Shown here one piece after another: positions 31,987-43,535 of a stretch of DNA of 64,000 nt (its first letter is position 1; each line of letters starts with the position of its first letter). Below the pieces are notes generated by a model, which did not search any database, was not told where the DNA came from, and saw nothing but the letters and a program-made list of their open reading frames with translations. This DNA comes from Thysanoteuthis rhombus (lineage: Eukaryota; Mollusca; Cephalopoda; Oegopsida; Thysanoteuthidae). Made by a program: the position numbers and the translations under genes. The DNA lies in contig OY735233.1 in assembly GCA_963457665.1 (NCBI GenBank), positions 42,970,392-43,034,391 on the forward strand, read 5' to 3'.

Positions 31987-32221
31987 ACCGTAATTAAAGG
32001 CGTGTAAGACCTCCCCACTTCTTTTGTTTCAGCAGGGGATATTGAGAAAATTTTTTAAATACTTACCCCGAATTCCTCATTTATCATTATTTTTTGTTTT
32101 TAATTCTTCTTCAAGTTCTGGCCAATGTAGGGCTGGTCAATGAAGCTTACATTTACGTCTTCGAACCATTTTTGGAGAAAAGAAAAAGTGGGTGGGGTCT
32201 TATATGACATCAAATTCTGTA
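31987..32221. mobile_element. ACCGTA-type MITE, tandem copy A
   Basis: The left end ACCGTAATTAAAGGCGTGTA-AGAC pairs with the inverse of the right end, TACAGAATTTGATGTCATAT-AAGAC. The interior TCAGCAGGG...CTGGCCAATGTAGGGCTGG is shared with copy B. Confidence 0.7.
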
Positions 32222-32263
32222 GTTTTATACATTGTGTCAGCCTAAATTGCAGATTCAGGCCTC

Positions 32264-32522
32264 ACCATATTTGATAGCATATAAGACCGCCCTCTCCCTT
32301 ATTTCAGCAGGGAATAATAGGAACACTTTTTTATTATTTTTTTTCAAAAACCCGTTTCCCTGAATTCATCTGATTTATCATTCAGTTTTTGTTTTTAAAA
32401 TCTCCTCTTCGAGTCCCGGTCAATGTATGGCTGGACAACAAAGATTATGTTTACCTTTTTGGGGCAATTTTTTTTTTGAATGGGAAGAAATGGGGAGAGT
32501 CTTATATGCAGTCAAATACGGT
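32264..32522. mobile_element. ACCGTA-type MITE, tandem copy B
   Basis: The left end ACCATATTTGATAGCATATA-AGAC pairs with the inverse of the right end, ACCGTATTTGACTGCATATA-AGAC. Same orientation as copy A with 42 bp between them. Interior CGGTCAATGTATGGCTGG matches copy A. Confidence 0.75.
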
Positions 32523-32607
32523 GATCAACTTTAGTTTTCAGAGCATATACCAGGCATCGTGCAGCAAGTCCAGTTGGAAAAACTCTTTAAATTCTTTCAC
32601 TTGTTTC

Positions 32608-32612
<5 letters not shown>

Positions 32613-32650
<38 letters not shown>
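32613..32650. repeat. (TA)n microsatellite
   Basis: TA run. Confidence 0.9.
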
Positions 32651-32652
<2 letters not shown>

Positions 32653-33860
32653 CAACATTGCGTGTCTCTCTCTACCAAGGCTCCATTTGTATTTTTTTTT
32701 TTTTTTTTTGATTCATTTAAAAAATGTATTGATGTTGAATTCATTTTATCGATTATTTTGAAAGAAAATTCCACATGAATTCAGTTTTTGTCACTGTTGT
32801 AGGTTCATTTTTAGAAACTATAAATATATTCTTATCAGCGAGACCCATTTCGAAAATTCATACAGAGGTACACTTATTTCTTTGAAAAATATAAAATTGA
32901 TACTTCCTCAAAAATAATTGTAAAATAGGAAAAAGCAGGTATTTAAATATATAAATGATTATTTTAACTTTTTAATTTTATGAATTTTTCATCTGTTATA
33001 ACAGTTGTTAATGATAAAGAAACCAGCAGAAAAAGTCAGGCCATTTCTCACATTGATATTTTTTAAAGCTAGATTTTCTTATTGGGACTGTTCGATAGAT
33101 TGATAAATATACTTCATTTTGTTGCAAATAGTTAAACCAAACGCATAATCATCTTGGTATTTTTCTGATGAACGTTTTTAAATTAAATTAAATAGCATAC
33201 CATTCTAGATTGTGTTACACCAACCTCCGAAATGGTTAGTCCCTGTGTCTTTTCACTTGAACTTGATCACTAACCATTGGCACTAATATCAAGTCTTTAT
33301 AGCTGGGCTTTGTCTGGACCAAGGCCAAAACGCGGGAAAATAAGCCTGCGAGATCTAGGTGTTATTATGAAGGCAAAGTGTTATGTGTGTTTTTTGTTGT
33401 TTTATTGTTTTTTTCTTTTTCCTTTGAAAGTTTAATTCATTCAAGATACTGTAATTTTTAGGGAAGTTATTTCAAGAGCTGTTCAGATTATTGAAATTAT
33501 TCTTTTTGTTACTTCTATTGTTACTATACCATCTCTTTGTTTTTGTATTTTGACACAGCGTTATAGATAATTTAGTAAGTTGAATATAAAGATTAAAGCT
33601 TGAGGGGAGGTGGTGTTTGATCAACACTGCTGGAGTTAAGATAAATGGTTTGTTTTTTAATACTCGAGACGGTTACATGGTAAACAACTGATGATTCCCA
33701 CCAGAAAAATCTACACATAGTACTGTAATATCTAATTCTGTATAAAATTTGAAACCCTTTGAAAATCTTACATTAATTAAACTAAGAGATATTTGACTGA
33801 AATGATTTAGATTTTTTTTTTTTTTTAATTCCTATACATTTCGAATGTTTGAAACATTCT

Positions 33861-34560
33861 AGACTTCACCCACCATGCACAGGAAGCGGTACTGCCTACT
33901 TACTTTGCTGAAGGGGCAGCAGATATCTACAGCCAACTCGGGTATCCGCTTTCAGTGGAAGGTTCAGGACCTGGGCTCCTATTGCCCAGTTTAGCCATAC
34001 TGTTGGAATTTTCCCTCAAAGGAGTGGCAGACCTCCCTAGCTAGCTCAGCCATCTACCTTGAGAAAGAAACTAACAAAACCTATGACCATCTTTCCACCT
34101 CGGTGGACAAGGCATGCAAACATCCCTAATTTAAAGGGTGGGGTTAGCAGTGTGTACATTGCACTGCACCTCGAAGCTCCGTTACACAGACCCATGTGCT
34201 ATTCACATACCAGTCCTACTAACTTGGGACCTGTAAAGTTGTGGAAAACCCTCCTGGATCTGCATTGTGCTAAGCCATCATATATATATATATATATATC
34301 ATTTAAACTACAAAGAAGAAGAAAAGACTTTTTCTTCATGTATTCAACCTCTGTAGTAGAGATCAGCTGAAACATGATAACAAAAAATACTTGTTTCTGG
34401 TCTTTTAGCCCTCAAAAAAACCTCCATGCTTCACTACTCCGTTGCATTTATTGGGGTAGATTCAGATTCATTGCCTGATGACCGAGATATCCCAAAGAGT
34501 GAAGTGCCAACAGAACTAGATAATTTCTGGAAGGGCCCCACGTGTATGAGTAAGGATCCC
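33861..34560. repeat. Unrecognised GC-richer dispersed repeat
   Basis: The 34440-34560 part (GGTTCATTGCCTGATG-like, AACTAGATAATTTCTGGAAG, CATGTGAGG-like) recurs at 41650-41730. A short TA run lies at 34280-34299. The block 33890-34270 is even in composition but no protein motif is recognised. Confidence 0.4.
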
Positions 34561-35182
34561 CCGTATTAAACTTGACCTTGTGTCAAATTTGCCCTTATAA
34601 GGATGCAAACAACCAACAAAAGCAATGAAATATCATTATTACTAGCATATAGGCATAAAAAAACTTTTTAAAATGATGTGACTATTTGTATGGATCGGCA
34701 CTAGGGAGCCTAAAGCTATTTTAGGTTATTTGTTTTTGATGTTTCAAGTATCCTAATTCAAAGGTGTAAGTCTCTACTCAATCCAAAGTGTTTTGATGTG
34801 TGATCAGACAGTCTTTAAGAGTTTTTCTGACATAATCTTCATTGTTATGTCATAACAGGAAGGTAAATTAACCAATGAAAAGACCAATGCACTAACAAAC
34901 CGAAAAGAAATTTGCATAGACAACTTTTTCGATTATCTTTATTATCATTTGCCGTCTCCAATTATAAACAATATTTACACATTATATTTACAAACAAATA
35001 TTAAATTTTAAAAAATACTTGATTGTACATAAACAATTGTATAAACAATGTTTACAATTTAAAACCAGAGACAGATCAAATTCTCTTGGAAATTTCCAAC
35101 AGATCCTAAAAATGCCCTTGTAAGGTCTAATTGTAATATCTGAAATTTTCTAAATTTTTTTAAAAATCTTTTTGTACTAGAG

Positions 35183-35404
35183 CTATCTTTTAACATGATT
35201 AGGCAACCAATTCCAGAATATATCACACTGTCCGAAAGAAAAAATCCAATTGTTTAGTAGATTTGGTTTCTGAAATCTGTCTTGTCCCCCGTTTGAGGAG
35301 AAATATTGAAAAGAAAAATATTTAGAAAACCCATTATTTTGAATGTTCTCAATTAAATTTTTTCTTCTCTCTTGCGAATTGGATAAGTTTAATTGTTCAA
35401 ACAA
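35183..35404 (-). pseudogene. Possible retroelement C-terminal remnant
   Basis: A 73-residue minus-strand frame with ordinary protein-like composition ending FGQCDIFWNWLPNHVKR. The segment F-x-x-CDIFWN-x-LP resembles the aromatic W-N-x-LP motif at the end of many non-LTR retrotransposon reverse-transcriptase proteins. It lacks any upstream RT domain. The link is by motif only; it may be an unrelated chance frame. Confidence 0.25.
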
Positions 35405-36039
35405 CTCTTGAAACTGATTAAAGTTAAAATTTAGGTTTCTAATTATTCCTTCAAATTAAGGAAGTTGAAAAGGAAATTCATGAAAAAGAATTTTTTGTTG
35501 CTATTATGAATTTACTCACAATCTACGAATCAAAAGAAAAAAAAATCTAAATTTTTTTTTTGTTTTCCTAGGATTGTTACGTTGTAAATTTCACAACTTT
35601 TCTTCAACTTATTCCGCTCAATTCATTACTTGTTAGCAATTTGTCTATATGTCTGTGTTGGTGTGTTTTCATCCTTTGAAATGTTAGGTTGGTGGGCCAC
35701 ATCCAATGATGTGTTAACAGTTGGTTGTTCATCATGATATACGGCTAGGGGTTTTATTTTCTTTCAGACTAGGCTGGATCCATTTCTACTCCGATCTTAC
35801 AAGTTTTGTTGGTTTTGTAACAACAGCATTTTGTCCTCGTTATGTAACAGGTAGATACACCCCTACTGGTCTAGTTTTATGATTTACTTCCCTTCCATTC
35901 CCGTCCAATAGGTTAACCCCCTTTTTTGATTAAAATAATTTTTACCTTCATCTTGATCTTAGACTGTTTTTATACGACTTTCAATTCCGGTCATTATTTC
36001 TATGGCAACAAATAACTGGTAATCTAGAATGTAAAATAA

Positions 36040-36130
36040 GCCTTCGGTGAGACTTGAACTCACCCTCTCATTACTAAAGGGAGTCCAGTTTATATCTGGC
36101 TGCCTTTACCAATTGGCTATTGAGGCTTCA
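36040..36130 (-). repeat. tRNA-like SINE head, family S3
   Basis: Minus strand: CAATAGCCAATTGGTAAAGG (A-box region) and GTGAGTTCAAGTCTCACC (B box and T-arm). Related to 48845-48940. No true tRNA fold is apparent over the whole length. Confidence 0.55.
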
Positions 36131-37429
36131 TATTTTGTCAGAAGCTGATTAACATTTTAAAACTTAACTCCTTACAATCGACTATTGGCACTATGTTTTT
36201 GATGTTTACACTTGAGACCTAGTTTGTTGTTTTTTTAAGAATTCTTTATCTTCATCCTCATCCAATATCAATAGGTAAAGGTTAGCCTTTGTCCAATATT
36301 TTCTTCAATTGGCTCAAATACTTTGAACAGTTAACTAACCTAAAAAAAAAGAAAACACTCAAATACATCAGGTCAGATTGTAATTTTGTAGCTGTCTACA
36401 CTTGTTGGTAATGACATCCGTCAATCTTGTAGGACTATGGTACCAACACTTGGAAAGTCATACTTTCAGTGTCTCCAGGGTGCAGGCCTTGACAAGGGTT
36501 CTGTCAGAGACGAATGGTTTTCCATATTATAAGTCTCCTCTCTCCGCACACTGGTGTTTGTCCAAGGGAAGGGCAAGAGCCATTGTGGTTTGGCCCCAGG
36601 GTTGTAGTTGAAGTTGCCCAAACAAGGCTGAAGACAACATTGGACTCCCTTAAGGAATCCAGCTCCTGGTTTTGAATTCAGTAATCCTTCTCCTACACTA
36701 GTTGTCCCCCCAAGGCCCAAGAGCTTGATCTGCCTGGTTATTTTACTTCCAGCTAGGGAAGAAGAGTTTGGACAGCTTACTGATTCCATTCTTCATTCTG
36801 TCAATGATTACACCACCCACACTGGCTACCCCAAAGAATTGTCTTTGTCAAAAGGTCACAAAAAATACCGTACAATAGAATATTGTTTAGTAGCGCCAAT
36901 TTGCTCAAAGAAAAGTCTGAGAAGGCCCAGTTTATTCTCGTCTTGTGTTAGTGCAATAGAAGGGTTCACACTAAGTTTTAACTGGCTGACTTACGTTAAG
37001 GCTGATATTTATACTGTTCACAGCTCAAAGAAGAGTCTCTGTGTGTATATAGTCGTAAGGAAATTTAGTATCTAAAACATGGGTTTTGTTATGTTTTTAA
37101 TTTCTTATAAATACAACAAATGAATTTGACAAAAATATCTTTTAGAAAATGTTTGTTTTTAATCACGCAAGAATTTCAAAAATACTTTTCTTGATTCAAT
37201 TTTCAGTATTCACACCAATGTGAAAATCTTTTTGTCTTCTGTTACATCTTGGAAACTTTCTTTGGTTACTTTCATGATTTCTTTAAAATCCGAGTCAAAA
37301 TAGCTACATTTCTGTACATACCCCAATAATTTGTCGTCTTTCTGAAAAACTGATACTTCTGCTTTGAGGCTGGTATTTATTAACTAAATTACGATTACAA
37401 ACTTTGTACTGAAGAACAATATTCAAATA

Positions 37430-37990
37430 CAGTACCAGACTATTTATCCGGCAAGCTTGGGACTAGAGGTGACCCAGACTTTTGGATATCTGGCTCGGGG
37501 CTTAATATATACTCGAAATATAAAATGATGAAAAAGTTAAGAAAGCAAATTTATTTAACAAAAATACAAATTAATACTCTCCTAAAGCAGGGTATGTTTG
37601 ATCTCTATTATTCCACTTGTGGTTTTCCAAAACATAGAATGTATAGACTAGACTATAAAAAGGTAAAGTTAGAAAAATATACAAATTAATCCACTTCAAA
37701 AATAGGATCTGTTCAACTCATGGACAGCTCGTAACCTCTGTGGAACTCTTCAATGAATTTGATTTTTTGGAAGTTACCTTTGAATTACTTTCTGAATTCG
37801 CTTGATTGAATTTAAGAGTTAAGTTATATTAATCCAGTATCCTTTGTCTGATGACGGTACAACCACGCCATGGAAATTAGAAGGAATATGTGGTGGAACA
37901 GTGAATTATCACAAAACCCACCAGATTAAAAAATAACCAGTCTTCTCATAATTCTGGTTTTCTCGAAGCCGGATAAACAGTCCAGTACTG
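37430..37990. mobile_element. pogo-like TIR transposon with nested MITE (561 bp)
   Basis: The left end CAGTACCAGACTATTTATCC-GGC and the inverse of the right end, CAGTACTGGACTGTTTATCC-GGC, agree at 21 of 23 positions. TA flanks both ends (37428-37429 and 37991-37992). No transposase frame. An M1 MITE (37712-37822) is nested inside. Confidence 0.8.
37712..37822. mobile_element. MITE family M1 copy nested in the pogo-like element
   Basis: Contains GTGGAACTCTTCAATGAATT and the right end TTGATTGAATTTAAGAGTTA-A. The left end is diverged (TTCAACTCATGGAC). Confidence 0.5.
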
Positions 37991-38069
37991 TATATATTAA
38001 GATAAGAATTAAGATGTCCCTCCATGTTTATTTTTTATTTATTTTTTTTAACTAAATAAATCAGAGAAA

Positions 38070-38122
38070 CATGATACGAAATCTGCTTTTTTTTTTTTTT
38101 TTTTTTTTCTTTTTTTTTTTTC
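38070..38122. repeat. Poly-T tract
   Basis: Long T runs with a single C. Confidence 0.85.
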
Positions 38123-38689
38123 CTCAATGTTTATTAATATAATAAGCCCTGACCCCTTCACCCTTAACATCCTGGGTCGGGAAAGGAATATATTCGTTTG
38201 GGTCAGTTAAGTTCGTCAAATTGAACATGAGTGGCCATTTGCTTATCCTCACCCGACAAAAAAAATTTCAAAAAATAACTTCGTACTTTTTTTCAAATCT
38301 GTCTGTCTATCCATGACTTTACATTTCCATTGGCCATTGGCCTTTGCCCTAATTTTTACTTATCTACCTCCTTTTGGGAGAGGCGAGTTTTTTTGTTGAT
38401 TTTTTTTTATTATTTTTTTTTTTATATCTCATTTTTTCCCCTTTCCTTATATTTTCTCATTGTTCTGACTTGATTATCAGAAATGATTTTACAAAGTCTG
38501 TAGCATTGCAAAAATAAAAATAAAACTTACCAAAAAAAAAAATAAATAAATAAAACCAATGGAATTAGAATTCACTTGGACAAATTTTATAAGTGTCTTT
38601 TTTTTTCTTCTTTTTTTGTGTTCTTGTTTCAGTTTCTTTGTAAGTCTTGATATCTATCACATATATAGGCCACACCAATGCAGCTAAAT

Positions 38690-39015
38690 GTTTATGAATC
38701 CTTGGGTTCTTCAATTCTTTGAATACCCCCCCAGCTGTTTAAGCAGCTGCCTTTTGAAAGTCAGTAAACACGTGCAGCCAGTTTCGTGGCCAATGACACG
38801 TGCATTGTGTTAACATCCAACACCCTAGGAATCGTGACCTACTAATTCTAAACTGACCTGAAGACATTGATCAGACACAGTGCATGTTATAATTGCTGTT
38901 TGTCTGCCCATGTGTGCTTTTTATGCCCCTGTCTGTAATCTGTGTCGGTTGCCTGGATGTCATTGTGTGGGAGTCTTGTATGTGAGGAAGTCAGTATTCA
39001 ACAGGTTCAAGATAG
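38690..39015. other. Mixed-sequence island downstream of the gene
   Basis: About 320 bp free of homopolymers, with two CACGTG E-boxes (ACACGTGCAGCC near 38769 and GACACGTGCATTG near 38797). No frame or repeat is recognised. It could be a conserved non-coding element. Confidence 0.2.
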
Positions 39016-40044
39016 TTTTTTTTTTTTTTAAAAACAATGTTGATTAACAATTTGAGTGCTTTCTACAAAAATGTTTGTAGTTAGCATTCCTGGATCACTT
39101 CACTTCCCTGATGAAGCTACATGACCTAGTTTCCTGGTCTCATCAGTAGTCTCAAGGAAACGGGTAACACAAAAGAGAGAATAACTGCAAAAAAAATAAG
39201 CTGCATTGAAAGTGTTTTCATTCATTTCAGAGTCTACATTTAATTGAAACATTTCTGATCTCTTATTTTTTTATAAACTGGTTGTTCCATTCGTAGGATC
39301 GCTTCAACATCTTCCCCACTAGTGTGGCTACTTGATAATACATGCTGCCCCCTGAGTTTTGTTAATTTAACCCCCCCCCACCACCACCACCACCACCACG
39401 GCAGTGCAAGTGGGAGGATGTTTAAATCATACCAAATCAAGAAAAACTAAGAAAAGTTAAATAGGATATTGTTTACTCATAATAAGTACACTTTCGGTAA
39501 ATCCATCACATCACATCACATATACAAAAATACGGTTAGAAATTTGCTATGGATATGACTAATATGTGGCCTGTGTATTGGCATAATTCTGAAGCGAAAT
39601 TTGCCATGATTTTTTAGTAAAAAGTGCCATGTTCTTCATAAAATGGTAATATAGTTTTACTAAAAGTTCTGCAATCAAGATGGCCACCACCTAATGATGT
39701 CATCATATGTCTCTGCCTTTAGCCTTTCAAAAATCAAGTCAATTTTATGAAATTGTCTTCAAAAACTTCACACCCTAAAGGGTTAAATCTGAACTTGTGC
39801 ATGTTCTGATCCCTTTCTTCATGATGCAAGGGATCACTTAACACTCACCCACCCACCAAACCAATTAGGGAGAAAGGATGTTCAATATATTCCATTCATA
39901 AAACCAATATGACTGGGGGAAATGGTCTCCACTTTGACACAATTAACCGCCTTCGTGTTGCGTAAAACAAAGCAGTCAAGTTGCTTCAATGTGTACAGTT
40001 CCCAGTCAGTCTGCAGGGACTGTTCTCCTTTTCTGTTGACCAGT

Positions 40045-40330
40045 CGTGAGGTAGGGTTGCCAAATTAGCCACTTTTCAACTAGATCTGGCTGCTCACCAC
40101 CCACTTACTCAATTTAGCCAATCCAAATCTACAATAGCCAAAATCTGGTCATTTGAAGGAAAAAAACAGGTAGTTTGAAAGTAATCTTTTTTTTGGAATT
40201 TTGTTTCTTCATTTTTGATAAGTGGGCTTTAAATGAGAATATAATTTTATTGCTGTTAAGTTGGCTTGAAATGGAAAAATTTGGCTATTTTAAAGATAGT
40301 TTCAGCTATAATAAACCATGGTAACTCTGG
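40045..40330. repeat. GTTGCCAA-type dispersed element
   Basis: GGTTGCCAAATTAGCCACTT, AACTAGATCTGGCTGC and TTTGGCTATTTTAAAGATAG recur in part at 61398-61460 (GATTGCTAAATCAGCCATTT, CTAGATCTGGCT) and 59640-60000. It is the likely parent of the 30-bp array at 27304. Confidence 0.4.
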
Positions 40331-41732
40331 TCAGAAGTCCCTTTCTACTGTCTTGGCCCCTAATCATCTAGGGCTGACATCTCTTTCTCTTGCCTGTTGC
40401 CACTTGATTAATGGCTTTATAAGCAGGTTTCGTTTGTTGGAAGCCTGAAGACTTGATCCAACCAGTGGAGGTGCTATCTGCAAATGGTGCTGATGTGACC
40501 TATCTCTAACTTCTTCATTAGAGATGTAATCATTCCATTCGATGCTCAGGTAATTACATTGGCATTTACTATCAAAAACATCCAGTTTCTTCTCCTTGGT
40601 AGTCTAGAGTTACAAGGTTTTGCAACTAGTTGTACCAAATGATATGATATTTATATTTTATATAGAACTTGTCATTTACGCCAGGTAAAATATGGGGGGG
40701 GGTTGAAAAAGAGGATTAAGAAAAGCAGTCAGGTTTGTGGAATTTTTTTTCACTCCACTTCTGATCTTGGAAGTGAAAAAAAAGTTGCCCTTCACTTTTG
40801 ATCTCATAAGGAGGGAGAGTCTCCCTTCAATTTCAACCCCCTAAAAAGGTAGGGGAGAGTTTCTTTACTCTGTTGACCTATTAAATTGGAAGAAGTCTCC
40901 CTACACTTTTGAGCAGGAAGACAGACATACAAAATGACGTGTTGTTTTTGTGAAATTCAATCTAAAAATGTATGCTGTAGGTAAATAGAGACCTACTGAT
41001 TCTGAATATGCCTGTTTTTCCTCTGTGATGTGTAGTTCTTGGCTCATAAGGGTACAAACATCCATACTTCACTTTATTATATAGATATGAAAAATATTTT
41101 ACTCAAAAAACAAAAGATACGGCCTTTACAGAAATGATCTCATATATATATAAAAGATCCACTGTCTACTCAAGGTCTTATTACTAATTGTGGGTAAGCA
41201 TCTAAGTTGTTGGATGCAGATTAAACCCCCTTCATTTAAAGTGCAAGTAGGACAAAAATCCTTTGTCCAATTAGAATACAAAAATTCAAGTAGTCACAAT
41301 TTAAATGATGAAAAAAATAATCAACATTGGCAGAAGGTCAAATGATTTTCTCCTAAACTTTCACTCGTATCTTTTTGATTTTACTAAGCTTTAAAATAGT
41401 ATGAATATGAAGTCAGATAAACATTTCAAGTGTTTATTTCATTGCTGGACCCAGGAATGTTGTATGGGCAAGAGTATTTATACTTTCACTTGACATCTAA
41501 ATCTGCCCTCCAATCCCCAGATTCATTCTTTGGCCCATGAAGTATATCATGTAGCCATTCCCCAAGGCTGCATCTCCTCATTGCACTTGAAATATCTCCT
41601 ATCCATTATTTAAACAATGGACTTTTCCACTTGAACATCTTCAGTCAGTCAGGTAAGGTTCATTGCCTGATGCATCCAACAAGGGAACTAGATCATTTCT
41701 GAAGCCACTCTCATACATGTGAGGGTCCTCAC

Positions 41733-41887
41733 TTTAACTCATAAATTTATAAACTGCTTGTATTTGACAATGGAATTCTTCTGCATTGAATTTATTTAAA
41801 TCAATATGCAGACTAAGGGAGATAATTTTACCTAGCCAATTTCAGGAGAACATCTTTCTATTTCTTGGTATGAATTTAAGGGTTAAA
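41733..41887. mobile_element. MITE family M1 copy (155 bp), compact
   Basis: The left end TTTAACTCATAAATTTATAA and the inverse of the right end, TTTAACCCTTAAATTCATAC, form the inverted repeat. CTAAGGGAGATAATTTTACC corresponds to the family's AAGGGAGGTAACT motif. Confidence 0.7.
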
Positions 41888-42068
41888 CTTAACTTTGTCA
41901 CATTCTGCCCTTGTGGAGAGGAAAATTGAATAAGCTGAATCTTTCTTCCTCTTTGATTAAACATATTGATTGAACATATTTTTCTCCATATTTTGCATGG
42001 GTAGGGACAGTCCTCTCGGAGCACAAGTGTGAAGCGTGTAAAATTTTATCTAAAATAACCCAATTAAT

Positions 42069-42310
42069 AGTGTAGCAGGTGTGAGGTGGCTAAGCTGGTT
42101 ACAGCACTAAGAATGAACATGGCGAGCTGAGTCCAAGTCCTGGCTGAGACAGTTTGTGTTTATGTAACACCAATGTTCCTTGGGAAAGTCATGAATCCAT
42201 CACCCATCCACTATCCAGCTATGGATAAAATAGTGCAGGGTGTACTGAGTGACACCCCTTTTGGTGTTTGTCACAAACTGGTTGAGCATCTAGTAATGTG
42301 ATATGAAGCC
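42069..42310 (+). repeat. tRNA-derived SINE, family S2, copy 2
   Basis: Plus strand: GTGGCTAAGCTGGTTACAGC (A box) and GAGTCCAAGTCCTGG (B box), followed by the body ACAGTTTGTGTTTATG, GGGAAAGTCATGAATCCATC, CTATGGATAAAATAGTGCAG and GTGATATGAAGCC. The body matches the minus-strand copy at 26340. Confidence 0.75.
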
Positions 42311-42386
42311 ATAGCCAAAATAAGAGCACTACTTTTATCGATAATCTATTTCAATAAAAAGAAAAGCTGCCTTTTCAGGTTATTAC

Positions 42387-42480
42387 AGTACTCAACCTTT
42401 TTTTAAACGCAGGGTCTATGTTCCAAGACCCCCTCACCCCCAGTGGATGCCAAAACACAGAAAATACGCAACCCTATGTA
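42387..42480 (+). mobile_element. Possible pogo/Tigger-like left end
   Basis: TA then CAGTACTCAACC, followed by GGGTCTATGTTCCAAGACCC. The CAGTACT start recalls the element at 37430. No right end found, so the element is incomplete or the reading is wrong. Confidence 0.3.
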
Positions 42481-42799
42481 TATTGTTTTCTTCCTATACA
42501 TACTTATGTTATGGTTTATGAATTAAGTACAATGTAAGATTACCAAAAATAATCAATATTGAAATAAAACGATTATAACAATATATTGTAATGAAAGTCA
42601 TAAGGTGGATTCGTTTTTTGCATAGATCTTAGCAATGATTTTTTTTTTCCTATCGAGTCGAGATCTTTCACCTTTCTGAATTACCAACTGATCTTGTGCT
42701 TTGGAACCATCATTAAGTGAAAATTTATCAATTGTTTATTTTGGGGGTTGGCAACAGGTATCTGAAATCGCATATGCTTTTGCGATTTGTTCTGTGTGT

Positions 42800-42930
42800 T
42801 TCTATCTCTGTTATGATAGACTCATCCACTTGAAGGTAGAAATTTTGCTTTTAAAAAGAAAAAAAAAAGTCTCCTACCCACTATTTTAAACAATGGACAC
42901 TTCCATTTGAACTTGTTTAGTCAGTCACTT
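42800..42930. repeat. Dispersed repeat R3, copy 1
   Basis: CACTTGAAGGTAGAAATTTT, CTCCTACCCACTATTTTAAA and CAATGGACACTTCC recur at 49900-49995 and 51765-51835, and in part at 41595-41650. Confidence 0.5.
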
Positions 42931-43082
42931 TTTATTGAAAATTTTTGATGAAATTGGGAAGATGTGAACTTCTGTGTAGTCTCAAAAATGTGAAGAAGTG
43001 AACTTTGAAGTAAGAGAGCATGAAGAAAGTGCACAAACTCTTCAGAGAGAGTTTTATTGAATGCATGTACATATACATATGC

Positions 43083-43207
43083 ACATACACACACACAGAC
43101 ACACACACTCACATTGATTATGTATATATATAAATACACACACACACACACACACACTCACATTGATTATGTATATATATACACACACACACACACACAT
43201 ATATATC
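43083..43207. repeat. CA/TA compound microsatellite with an internal 55-bp duplication
   Basis: The sequence CACTCACATTGATTATGTAT followed by TA and CA runs appears twice (43107 and 43156). Confidence 0.9.
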
Positions 43208-43497
43208 AGTGGATTCTGGTTAATGGGGACCAGCGATTTATAAAAGACTATTGTTTGGAATTATGTAAGGGAGATAATCGACCGGAACATTTTTTTTTAC
43301 TTTCAATTCGAGTGAGAAGTTGAAAGATGGTTGTTTTGAAAATCAAAAATATTTTTACTTAAAATTTTTTCCTATATGGTAATTTGTTAGCATTGCTGCA
43401 AGGTGCATATATAAATATTGAATTAGTGATGATCACATATCAATGGATCAGTTCTTACAAAATTTGATCTTTATTGTGCTGATGGTCCTATTTACCA

Positions 43498-43506
<9 letters not shown>

Positions 43507-43531
<25 letters not shown>
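43507..43531. repeat. (TA)n microsatellite
   Basis: TA run. Confidence 0.9.

Positions 43532-43535
<4 letters not shown>

Larger units (their letters stand above)
30435..33860. other. Downstream region without recognisable gene
   Basis: Apart from the low-complexity block, two MITEs and a TA run, this holds AT-rich unique-looking sequence (30440-31030, 32780-33860). No splice-bounded or long open frame is visible on either strand. Confidence 0.5.
34980..37400. other. Region without recognisable gene
   Basis: Contains the possible retroelement remnant and a SINE-like segment (36040-36130). A GC-richer block at 36400-36830 has open frames on both strands but no recognised motif; it may be a dispersed repeat. 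Confidence 0.4.
37993..42068. other. Region without recognisable gene
   Basis: Holds poly-T, a CACCACC run (39370-39398), the 38690 island, a GTTGCCAA/TAGCCA-type repeat (40045-40290), a repeat shared with 34440 (41640-41730) and an M1 MITE. No coding sequence is supported. Confidence 0.5.

Noticed and set aside
42921-43323. Frames of Cys-Val and Thr-His repeats
   Set aside because: Translations of the CA/TG microsatellite.
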